Source: an uncultured Erysipelotrichaceae bacterium (lineage in GTDB: Bacteria; Bacillota_I; Bacilli_A; Erysipelotrichales; Erysipelotrichaceae). From it: 21,830 bases of DNA. Of this stretch, positions 13,704-21,573 are shown piece after piece. The position numbers and the translations under genes are program-made. The notes below the pieces were generated by a model. The model was not told where the DNA came from. It did not search any database and saw only the letters and a program-made list of their open reading frames with translations. How positions within the stretch are numbered: position 1 is the stretch's first letter; each line of letters opens with the position of its first letter. The stretch is taken from positions 1-21,830 of the forward strand of contig CALVCY010000090.1 in NCBI GenBank assembly GCA_944326175.1. Reading direction: 5' to 3'.

Positions 13704-15627
13704 TATCCGCCCAGGTTTCAATGGAATGCATCGCTTTGATGAATCCGTCAAAATCATTGTAATGATCCAATACCTTGGATACGATCTTGCGGTTTTGAGA
13801 AAGGATCGCGATTTTCTTGAAGAAATTGACACTGAACTCATGATTGCCATATATACAGGTCAAAAAGATCAATCGGACGTGGTTTTCACCCCACTTGATC
13901 GGCTCATCCGTTCGTCCCACGGCAATAAAATTGAGATGGTTGGGATTTTCCAGAGGATGCGGGACCGCGATTTGCGTATCATACGACGTACTCATGAATA
14001 CTTCCCGCTTCATCAATTCATCCACGAAATCATGTGGTAATGCCACATGATCACTTAGTTTTGCCACAAAATCCTCCAATAACGATTTGGGATCATGGCC
14101 TTCAAGATGATCGAACAATACCGGGATGAACACATCATCGAAATGGTCGTTGGTTTGAAATAAACGGATGCACTGACGGATCGCATCGATATCCGCCATG
14201 CTCAGATAGGGGGAGATCTTTGCCACATGGTTAAATGGTAAGATCATCGAGGTCGTATTTAAGATCAATCGACAGTTTTGCACCTGTTCTTGCGTCACGG
14301 ATTCTACCGGAAAGAATGAGATGGTATTGATCGCACCTTCAAAGTTTTCATTGAGCTTGTACGTCATCAATGAATACAAGTTGTTGATTTCCTCTTCGAT
14401 GCCGATCACGGCCACATTGATCGGCGCGGCATTGAGTTTTCGTTTTTCCAATGCCAACGCGATATGCAAGGCAAAATAACCCGTCTCTGCTTCCGATACG
14501 GCCGCCTGTCCTTTGTCAATGGTGAGATGGTACAAACCACTGCTGGCCAGATCATATGCCATCGGGTATTGGTTTCGTATATCCATCAACTCACTTTTTT
14601 CAATCTGGTTGTTGTTTTCATAACGCGTCAAAAACGGCACGATATGATTGAGCAGACTGGTGCGCAATTCATCATCATCAAATAGATCGATATGACTGTA
14701 TTTGTAGATATTGCGCAATAACTTATTGTAAAACACCAACGCATCATTGTTCACTTTCACCATGATGCGTTCATGGCGCATCTTGCGCTGTTTTCCGGCC
14801 AGATGCATCGTCAGATACATCAATTCATTGACCGGCAAGTCGATGCCAAAAGTGGCCTTGATCTTGCGGTTGATGGCATTGATGACAAAATATTCTGTAC
14901 TGCTTCTTAAATAAGGTTCGATGGTCTCGGCATCCTTGATGACATTATCCGTTTCACATCGATAGATGCATAACATGATATGCAATGTCAAAGAACGCAT
15001 GCCATCATTGGTGATGGCGATATCATAATCCTTCAGCGTCTTTGATACGATCGATTCGATCACTTTGACATCCACATTGAGATGTTCCTGGTTCAATAAT
15101 TGATGGATATCCACCTGAGTGCGACATTCTTTCATCAAACATCGGCGCACGTCATTTTCATCGCCTTTGACTTTATACCCATACAAATGCGAATGGATTA
15201 GATCGATATCGTATTGCGCCAATATCCCGGATACGGTTTTCAAGCAACTTCTCAAAAGCGAAGGGGAGATCGCCAGTTCATCGGAAAGATCGTATACATT
15301 GAGATAATCGCTTTCCAGCAACAATCGGCTTAAAATATAGATGTTGCGCTGTTTGGGATCATTGAGGTAGTCATTGTCTTTGCTGGAATTCAGATAGCGT
15401 GCAAAAAGAGAAGCATCCTGGATGATCAATATCGAACCTTGACCTTGTTTGATGTCGATGGTCGCACCATAATCCGCCACATCCTGTTTCAAAAAATTCA
15501 GATACTTCAATGTGGTTTTTTCGGAGATGCCCAATGTTTGCGCCATGGTCTTGCTGTTGACCGGCGTTTTGGTGTCCAGAAGGATATTCAACATGTGACG
15601 CTGGATATTTTCTTTCATCGCCGACAT
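13696..15627 (-). CDS. PRD-containing transcriptional regulator with EIIB- and EIIA-like domains (LicR/ManR type)
   Basis: The 643-residue PTS-controlled activator or antiterminator-type regulator contains an N-terminal winged helix-turn-helix (about 5-60, TMAQTLGISEKTTLKYLNFL), a second HTH-like region (about 90-150), PRD1 (about 200-300, His216 and His275), PRD2 (about 310-400, His328 and His388), a GatB-like EIIB region (about 402-490) and a C-terminal mannitol/fructose-type EIIA domain with His557 in AVPHPLE. The EIIB-like segment reads NVAVIGIEEEINN where an active domain has a phosphorylated Cys, so that site seems lost. PRD and EIIA histidines would be phosphorylated by HPr or the sugar-specific PTS, tying activity to transport. 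It is divergent from the PTS IIBC gene, the probable target, and shares a control region with a 22-bp inverted repeat. DNA-binding activation is more likely than RNA antitermination because no RNA-binding CAT domain is seen. Confidence 0.88.
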   Translation of the reverse strand: MSAMKENIQRHMLNILLDTKTPVNSKTMAQTLGISEKTTLKYLNFLKQDVADYGATIDIKQGQGSILIIQDASLFARYLNSSKDNDYLNDPKQRNIYILSRLLLESDYLNVYDLSDELAISPSLLRSCLKTVSGILAQYDIDLIHSHLYGYKVKGDENDVRRCLMKECRTQVDIHQLLNQEHLNVDVKVIESIVSKTLKDYDIAITNDGMRSLTLHIMLCIYRCETDNVIKDAETIEPYLRSSTEYFVINAINRKIKATFGIDLPVNELMYLTMHLAGKQRKMRHERIMVKVNNDALVFYNKLLRNIYKYSHIDLFDDDELRTSLLNHIVPFLTRYENNNQIEKSELMDIRNQYPMAYDLASSGLYHLTIDKGQAAVSEAETGYFALHIALALEKRKLNAAPINVAVIGIEEEINNLYSLMTYKLNENFEGAINTISFFPVESVTQEQVQNCRLILNTTSMILPFNHVAKISPYLSMADIDAIRQCIRLFQTNDHFDDVFIPVLFDHLEGHDPKSLLEDFVAKLSDHVALPHDFVDELMKREVFMSTSYDTQIAVPHPLENPNHLNFIAVGRTDEPIKWGENHVRLIFLTCIYGNHEFSVNFFKKIAILSQNRKIVSKVLDHYNDFDGFIKAMHSIETWADNG

Positions 15628-15668
15628 TATATCGAATTTCCGTATCCCATAAAAGTCCCATAATCAGC

Positions 15669-15690
15669 ACTTCCATATCAATATGGAAGT
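15669..15690. promoter_or_regulatory. 22-bp inverted repeat, candidate operator of the sugar regulator
   Basis: ACTTCCATA and TATGGAAGT are perfect 9-bp arms around TCAA. The repeat lies between the divergent regulator and PTS IIBC genes and around the predicted start of the regulator transcript. It is not followed by a T tract. Binding by the adjacent PRD regulator is inferred from position. Confidence 0.55.
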
Positions 15691-15693
15691 TGT

Positions 15694-15722
15694 TTGTTAC
15701 TTAATCATGTGAAAGTTGTCAA
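15694..15722 (-). promoter_or_regulatory. Probable promoter of the PRD regulator
   Basis: On the minus strand TTGACA (15722-15717) and TAACAA (15699-15694) are 17 bp apart. The predicted transcription start near 15687 falls inside the inverted repeat at 15669-15690, which would suit autoregulation. The -10 match is weak. Confidence 0.45.
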
Positions 15723-15747
15723 AATAAAACCAGCTAAGGAGGAACGC

Positions 15748-17403
15748 ATGATTCAAGACATAAACGTCCTTCTGGTCTGTGCCGCCGGTGCGTCGACATC
15801 GCTGCTGGCGCATCGAGTCGCCCAATTGTGCGAAAAGGATGGTTGGACCATCGATGCCCGCAGTTATACCGAAATTCCAAATGTGATCGGTAAATACGAT
15901 GTCGTGCTGGTTGCACCACAGATTCGATATGAATTCCAGCATATCGAAACCATCGTCTCCCAATATGAAGGGATCATGCTCAAGCAGATCGAAGGCCACG
16001 ATTTTGCTGCACTTGATCCACAGATCATTGTGGATACGGTATTGGAACTCTATGGAGTTTCACAATCCAAGAAAGGGGAAAGACAAATGTCTCAGAAAGT
16101 ATCCGTCATGGATAAGATTTCCGCAGTCATGGAAAAGTACATCGTTCCGGTGGGAATGAAGATTTCCAACCAACGTCATTTGGCTGCGGTGCGTGATGGC
16201 TTGACCGTCATGATCCCAATCACCATCATCGGTGGTTTTGCCTGTTTGATCGCCGTGCCGCCGATCCCGGCCACGATCACTGAACCGAGCAACTTCTTCT
16301 ATGCCTTCTTATTGGCATGGCAAAGTTTCGCTGCTCAATACAACAGCATCCTGATGTTGCCGTATCAGCTGACCATCGGTATCATTTCCATCTATGTCGT
16401 CTGTGGTGTTGCTTATCAATTGGCCTCAACCTACAAGATGAATGGAATCAACAACATGATCACTGCGTTGCTGGTTTATCTGTGTGTATCCGGATCTGTT
16501 GATTTAGCCAATGGTTCGATCATCATGGGTAATCTGGGTGCAGGTTACATGTTTACGGCCATGGTGATCGGTTTGCTTGTCGTGGAAGTCAACCACTTCT
16601 TCATCAAACACAACATCGTGATCAAATTACCGGCTTCGGTGCCACCCAATGTTGCCGCTCCGTTTAACGTATTGATCCCGGGTGTGGTCAACGTCGTGCT
16701 ATTCATTTTATTGGATGTATTGTGCACCAGCTTGACCGGTGCTGGTCTATCTAAACTGGTTTATACCATCTTCCAGCCATTGATGAGTGCGACCGGTTCT
16801 TTACCGAGCGTATTGTTGATCAACCTTTTGATGACCACCTTCTGGTTCTTCGGTATCCATGGTGCCAACATGCTTTCTGTGGTCACCAGTCCGATCACCA
16901 CAGCTGCCTTGGCGGCCAATGCTGAAGCCTATGTGGCCGGTGAAGCTTTACCGTTTATCTATGCCGGTGCCATGAACTCGGTATTCGGTAACTGGATCAC
17001 ATACAACGTCATCCTGTTGGTCATCTTCTTATGGTGCAAGAGCAACCAGGCCCGCTCCGTTGCCAAAGTTGCCATCGTTCCATCCTTGTTCAACATCAAT
17101 GAACCCTCCATTTTCGGTTTACCGACCGTGTTGAACGTTTATACTTACATCCCATTGATCCTGTGCTCCATGATCAACTGCTCCGCTTATTACATCTGCG
17201 CCAGCATGAATATCGTGGGTCGCTTCTACATCACATTGCCATTTACCGTTCCAGGTCCGTTACAGGCTTTCCTGGCAACCGGTGACGTCATGACGATCGT
17301 GTTGTGGATCATTCTGTTCCTTGTGGATATCCCCATCGTCTATCCGTTTATCAAAACGTATGATAAGACCTTGGTCGCTCAGGAACAGGGGACAAACGCT
17401 TAA
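15748..17403 (+). CDS. PTS lactose/cellobiose-family permease, IIB-IIC fusion
   Basis: From the ATG at 15748 (AAGGAGG at 15736-15742) the product is 551 residues. Residues 1-105 form a IIB domain with phosphorylatable Cys11 in LLVCAAGASTSLLAHRV. Residues 114-551 form a IIC permease of the Lac family (PF02378) with about ten hydrophobic segments and the family stretches NQRHLAAVRDGL, FFGIHGANM and FNINEPSIFGLP. It imports a beta-linked disaccharide and phosphorylates it on entry. The IIB-first order is the reverse of LacE, which is IIC-IIB. An internal ATG at 16087 with a purine-rich AAGGGGAAAG in front would give a free 438-residue IIC with a normal N-terminus. No IIA is fused or adjacent; the one at 19438 probably serves it. 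The divergent PRD regulator is the likely controller. Confidence 0.92.
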   Translation: MIQDINVLLVCAAGASTSLLAHRVAQLCEKDGWTIDARSYTEIPNVIGKYDVVLVAPQIRYEFQHIETIVSQYEGIMLKQIEGHDFAALDPQIIVDTVLELYGVSQSKKGERQMSQKVSVMDKISAVMEKYIVPVGMKISNQRHLAAVRDGLTVMIPITIIGGFACLIAVPPIPATITEPSNFFYAFLLAWQSFAAQYNSILMLPYQLTIGIISIYVVCGVAYQLASTYKMNGINNMITALLVYLCVSGSVDLANGSIIMGNLGAGYMFTAMVIGLLVVEVNHFFIKHNIVIKLPASVPPNVAAPFNVLIPGVVNVVLFILLDVLCTSLTGAGLSKLVYTIFQPLMSATGSLPSVLLINLLMTTFWFFGIHGANMLSVVTSPITTAALAANAEAYVAGEALPFIYAGAMNSVFGNWITYNVILLVIFLWCKSNQARSVAKVAIVPSLFNINEPSIFGLPTVLNVYTYIPLILCSMINCSAYYICASMNIVGRFYITLPFTVPGPLQAFLATGDVMTIVLWIILFLVDIPIVYPFIKTYDKTLVAQEQGTNA

Positions 17404-17429
17404 GACTCAACCCGCTTAACGGAAAATCA

Positions 17430-17457
17430 GGCAACCCGGTTGATCCGGGTTGCCTTT
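17430..17457 (+). terminator. Hairpin after PTS IIBC, partial terminator or attenuator
   Basis: A perfect 10-bp GC-rich stem (GGCAACCCGG at 17430-17439, CCGGGTTGCC at 17445-17454) is followed by only TTTGTT. The weak T tract suggests partial read-through into chbG, or an mRNA-stabilising 3' structure, which would set a higher level for the permease than for the downstream enzymes. Confidence 0.65.
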
Positions 17458-17480
17458 GTTCAAAAGAAAGGTAGCGTGTT

Positions 17481-18185
17481 ATGAAAGTCGTATTCAATGC
17501 CGATGATTTGGGATATACACATGGTGTCAACCAGGGGATCATCGATGGTTTCGAACATGGCGTGATCCGTTCGACCACCATGTTGATGAGTTCTCCTTAT
17601 ATCGAAGAAGCGAAACAAATGGTTTTGGAACACCCGGGATTGGGTGTTGGGGTGCATTTGAATCTGACACTGGGCATGTCATTGACCCATGGTCAAACCA
17701 TCAGTGATGAAAATGGCATGTTCTATCCGGGAAGAAAGACCATCTGGACGCATGATGATATCGATTACAACGAAATCTATGTCGAATGGAAAGCTCAGAT
17801 CGAAAAATACATCGAGGTCTTTGGACATAAACCCACGCATCTGGACAGTCATCATTCCGTACATGATGCCAATCCCAAAGCTTATGAAATATCCAGTGGT
17901 CTGGCGAAAGAATATGGTTTGACCATGCGCCGATATGGCGATTACAAATTTGTCATGGGCTTTTTTGGGGATGATGAACACTGTTCTGCGGAATGGTTGA
18001 TCCATTTGCTGGAAGAAAACAAGGATGATGATATTGAGATCATGGTCCATCCGGCATGGTGTGATCGGGAATTGTTCGATTGCAGTAGCTATTCGTTAGG
18101 CAGAGTCAAGGAATTGTCTACGTTATGTAGTGCCAAAGTATTGGATTATATCCATCAAAATGGTATTGAACTGGTGCATTATTGA
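17481..18185 (+). CDS. chbG: ChbG/YdjC-family carbohydrate deacetylase
   Basis: This 234-residue protein of the YdjC/ChbG family (PF04794) consists of cytoplasmic metal-dependent deacetylases. In E. coli ChbG removes one acetyl group from chitobiose-6-phosphate so that the operon activator and hydrolase can use it. Family motifs are FNADDLGYTHGVNQGI (metal Asp pair, 5-20), GVGVHLNLTLG, THLDSHHSVH (about 119-128, metal His pair) and MVHPAW near the C-terminus. It is placed between a PTS permease and a hydrolase gene, as in chb and cel operons, suggesting that the transported sugar is, or includes, an N-acetylated disaccharide. AAAGG lies ahead of the ATG. Two repeat palindromes (17689-17701, 17914-17926) are read as GQTI and GLTM. 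Confidence 0.87.
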   Translation: MKVVFNADDLGYTHGVNQGIIDGFEHGVIRSTTMLMSSPYIEEAKQMVLEHPGLGVGVHLNLTLGMSLTHGQTISDENGMFYPGRKTIWTHDDIDYNEIYVEWKAQIEKYIEVFGHKPTHLDSHHSVHDANPKAYEISSGLAKEYGLTMRRYGDYKFVMGFFGDDEHCSAEWLIHLLEENKDDDIEIMVHPAWCDRELFDCSSYSLGRVKELSTLCSAKVLDYIHQNGIELVHY

Positions 18186-18192
18186 TCAAAGG

Positions 18193-18205
18193 ATGGTTCA
18201 ACCAT
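18193..18205. promoter_or_regulatory. Repeat palindrome overlapping the MBL-fold start codon
   Basis: An exact ATGGTTCAACCAT copy occupies the space between the AAAGG ribosome binding site (18188-18192) and the start codon (18204-18206), sharing its AT. As a small RNA hairpin or a protein site it could influence initiation. A further one-mismatch copy lies at 18295-18307. Confidence 0.45.
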
Positions 18206-19034
18206 GAAAACCAAAGTTGATTTTTCAAAAGAAAAGATCACTGATCACTTGGATCGTATCCGTGGTTTAGGTGATGCCTGCATGTATTTCATCCATGGTC
18301 AAACCAAAGGTATACTGGTCGATACCGCTTATGGTGTCGGCGATCTAAAAGGCTATATCGAATCCTTTTGGGACAAACCGTATGATGTAGTGATCACACA
18401 TGGTCATGCCGATCATGCCAATGGGATCGACCAATGGGATGAAGTCTACATGAATCACCATGATAAGAACCTATTATCTGCCAAAACCGATATCGCATTA
18501 CGCCGTGCCATGCTCAAACGAAGCGTACCCGATATCGATGACTATCCGGATTCGTTGTTTCAGATGGGATTCCATGGTCGCTTCCATGAGTTAGAAGATG
18601 GAATGGTCTTTGATCTTGGGCAGTGCCATGTGCAAGCCATATACGCACCCGGTCATACCCAGGGCATGATGACATTGCTGATCGAAGAAGATCGCATCAT
18701 GTTGTTTGGTGATGCGTGCGGTGTATTCACATTTCTATTCAAACCGGAAAGCTCAAGCGTTGCTGTCTATGCGGATGCGTTGAAGCATCTGAAAAGCTAT
18801 GAAGACCGTTATGATCGCGTGTTGCGTCAACACGGCACCTGTGAATCCGATAAATCCATCTTGGATGAAAATTTGGAGGTGGCCCAGGAAATCTTGAATG
18901 GCAGTGATGATCATATCCCGTTTGAATACATGGGTGAACAGCATTGGCTGGCCAAAGCCATCGATGAAAAAACCATGACGCGAAAGGATGGTAAAAACGG
19001 CAATATCGTTTATGCCAGCCATAAAATCCGATAA
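18204..19034 (+). CDS. Metallo-beta-lactamase-fold hydrolase
   Basis: The 276-residue cytoplasmic protein contains the complete dinuclear metal site of the MBL superfamily: THGHADH (His66, His68, Asp70, His71), APGHTQG (His151), FGDACG (Asp170) and RQHG (His210). There is no signal peptide. The superfamily includes thiolesterases, lactonases, phosphodiesterases and others, so the substrate is open. Its position 18 bases after chbG, in what looks like the same transcript, suggests it acts on a product of sugar uptake, such as a lactone or phosphorylated intermediate; that is inference only. The C-terminal 60 residues (from about 215) are helical and may cover the active site. No clear terminator follows; a T-rich run starts at 19034. 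Confidence 0.85.
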   Translation: MKTKVDFSKEKITDHLDRIRGLGDACMYFIHGQTKGILVDTAYGVGDLKGYIESFWDKPYDVVITHGHADHANGIDQWDEVYMNHHDKNLLSAKTDIALRRAMLKRSVPDIDDYPDSLFQMGFHGRFHELEDGMVFDLGQCHVQAIYAPGHTQGMMTLLIEEDRIMLFGDACGVFTFLFKPESSSVAVYADALKHLKSYEDRYDRVLRQHGTCESDKSILDENLEVAQEILNGSDDHIPFEYMGEQHWLAKAIDEKTMTRKDGKNGNIVYASHKIR

Positions 19035-19053
19035 TTTTTTTCAAGTTTGGATT

Positions 19054-19088
19054 CGTTATAACGCAAAGATAACGTTTTCATTTATAAT
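19054..19088 (+). promoter_or_regulatory. Promoter with CcpA cre site for the IIB-IIA-GH1 unit
   Basis: A perfect TATAAT lies at 19083-19088. Directly upstream, 19067-19081 read on the minus strand is ATGAAAACGTTATCT, which fits the Bacillus cre consensus WTGNAANCGNWNNCW at every defined position. A 10-bp palindrome CGTTATAACG (19054-19063) precedes it, and its ATAACG half recurs inside cre, giving a 21-bp inverted repeat. The -35 region (AACGCA) is poor, so an activator is probably needed, with CcpA blocking access when a preferred sugar is present. Confidence 0.65.
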
Positions 19089-19129
19089 GGACTCATCTCA
19101 AGTCCAAAGAAAGAAGAGGTAAATTTAAC

Positions 19130-19435
19130 ATGAGAAAAATCCGTTTGTTCTGTGCCGCCGGCATGTCCACTTCACTGCTGGTGACCAAAATGCAGAATTA
19201 TGCCAAGGAAATCGGCTATGACTGCGATGTGGTCGCTTATCCGATCAGTGAAGCGGCCACATATGGACCGGAAGCTGACATTATTTTGCTGGGCCCACAG
19301 GTTCGTTTCCAGCTCAATGATGTCAAAAAGCAGGTCGGTGAAGACAAGATCGTTGAACCGATCGATATGCGTGCTTATGGCATGATGGATGGCAAAAAAG
19401 TCATCGAAGATGTCAAAGCCAAGTTAGGAGACTAA
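19130..19435 (+). CDS. PTS lactose/cellobiose-family IIB component
   Basis: The 101-residue free-standing IIB carries the phosphocysteine Cys8 in LFCAAGMSTSLLVTKM and the family pattern ADIILLGPQVRFQL. It accepts phosphate from IIA and passes it to the sugar on IIC. It is the first gene of the unit behind the cre-containing promoter, two bases upstream of the IIA gene. There is no dedicated IIC next to it, so it may serve the IIBC permease upstream (whose own IIB domain would then be redundant) or a IIC beyond the window. It is clearly closer in sequence to the IIB at 21574 than to the fused IIB domain. Confidence 0.94.
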   Translation: MRKIRLFCAAGMSTSLLVTKMQNYAKEIGYDCDVVAYPISEAATYGPEADIILLGPQVRFQLNDVKKQVGEDKIVEPIDMRAYGMMDGKKVIEDVKAKLGD

Positions 19436-19437
19436 TC

Positions 19438-19771
19438 ATGGAAGGAATGGAATTGATTGCGTTCCAGATCATCTCTGCCGTCGGTACGGCCCGCAGCATG
19501 TACATCGAAGCGATCAGCTGTGCCAGAGCCGGTGAATTTGACAAGGCCCGCAGCCTGATCAAAGAAGGCGAAGAGTGCTTCGTTGAAGGCCACAAGGCGC
19601 ATGCCGGCTTGGTCCAGCAGGAAGCAGCCGGTGACGCCGTTAATCCGACATTGTTGCTCACCCATGCCGAAGATCAGCTGATGAGCGCTGAAGCGTTCAA
19701 GATCATTGCCACTCAGTTTATCGATCTGTATGAAAAACTGATCAGCAAAGGATCGCTCGAGGCAGAAAAAA

Positions 19772-19782
<11 letters not shown>
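19438..19782 (+). CDS. PTS lactose/cellobiose-family IIA component
   Basis: The 114-residue, mostly helical protein (PF02255) receives phosphate from HPr. The active His lies in LLLTHAEDQLM (about residue 75), and the N-terminal ELIAFQIISAVGTARSMYIEAI and the alanine-rich helices match ChbA/LacF. The family acts as a trimer. It is the only IIA in the window and so the probable phosphate donor for all three IIB units nearby. GGAG ahead of the ATG supports the start, and the last 11 bases overlap the next small gene. Confidence 0.94.
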
Positions 19783-21488
<1,706 letters not shown>

Positions 21489-21514
21489 CACGATCTGTTG
21501 ATGGATTACATTCG

Positions 21515-21543
21515 GGAAGGCGGAAGGGATTCTGCCTTCCTTT
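21515..21543 (+). terminator. Hairpin after GH1, weak terminator
   Basis: An 11-bp stem (21515-21525 with 21530-21540, one G-U pair) with a GGGA loop is followed by only TTT. Partial read-through into the next IIB gene is likely; no separate promoter was found between 21489 and 21573. Confidence 0.6.
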
Positions 21544-21573
21544 CATTATGGTTGAAAAGGAGAAAAGGTGAAT

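Larger units (their letters stand above)
1007..18205. repeat. Dispersed highly iterated palindrome ATGGTNNNACCAT
   Basis: Twenty-one exact copies start at 1007, 1127, 1235, 1256, 2129, 2551, 4559, 6073, 6273, 7352, 9584, 9643, 9654, 10699, 12663, 13631, 15458, 15839, 17689, 17914 and 18193. Four copies with a 4-nt centre start at 1498, 1614, 2409 and 4795. One-mismatch copies are common (for example 4430, 6153, 6760, 6971, 7471, 7573, 13691, 18295). The centre is TTG or its complement CAA in nine of the 21, TCG/CGA in four. None was found after 18.3 kb. They are dispersed singles, not a tandem or CRISPR array. Confidence 0.9.

Noticed and set aside
17430..17457. Hairpin after IIBC as proof that chbG is a separate transcript
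   Set aside because: The T tract is only TTTGTT and no promoter was found in the next 24 bases, so read-through is more likely.
1007..18205. Repeated ATGGT...ACCAT units as a CRISPR or tandem array
   Set aside because: Copies are dispersed at irregular distances within genes and spacers, with no spacer-repeat periodicity and no cas genes.
9584..18205. TTGACC inside the palindrome as a general -35 box
   Set aside because: Only some intergenic copies have an acceptable -10 at 15-18 bp, the one before pyk has none, and most copies are inside genes, so the motif is not a promoter element as such.
19048..19061. Second cre-like site on the plus strand
   Set aside because: It mismatches the cre consensus at two defined positions, while the overlapping minus-strand site matches fully.
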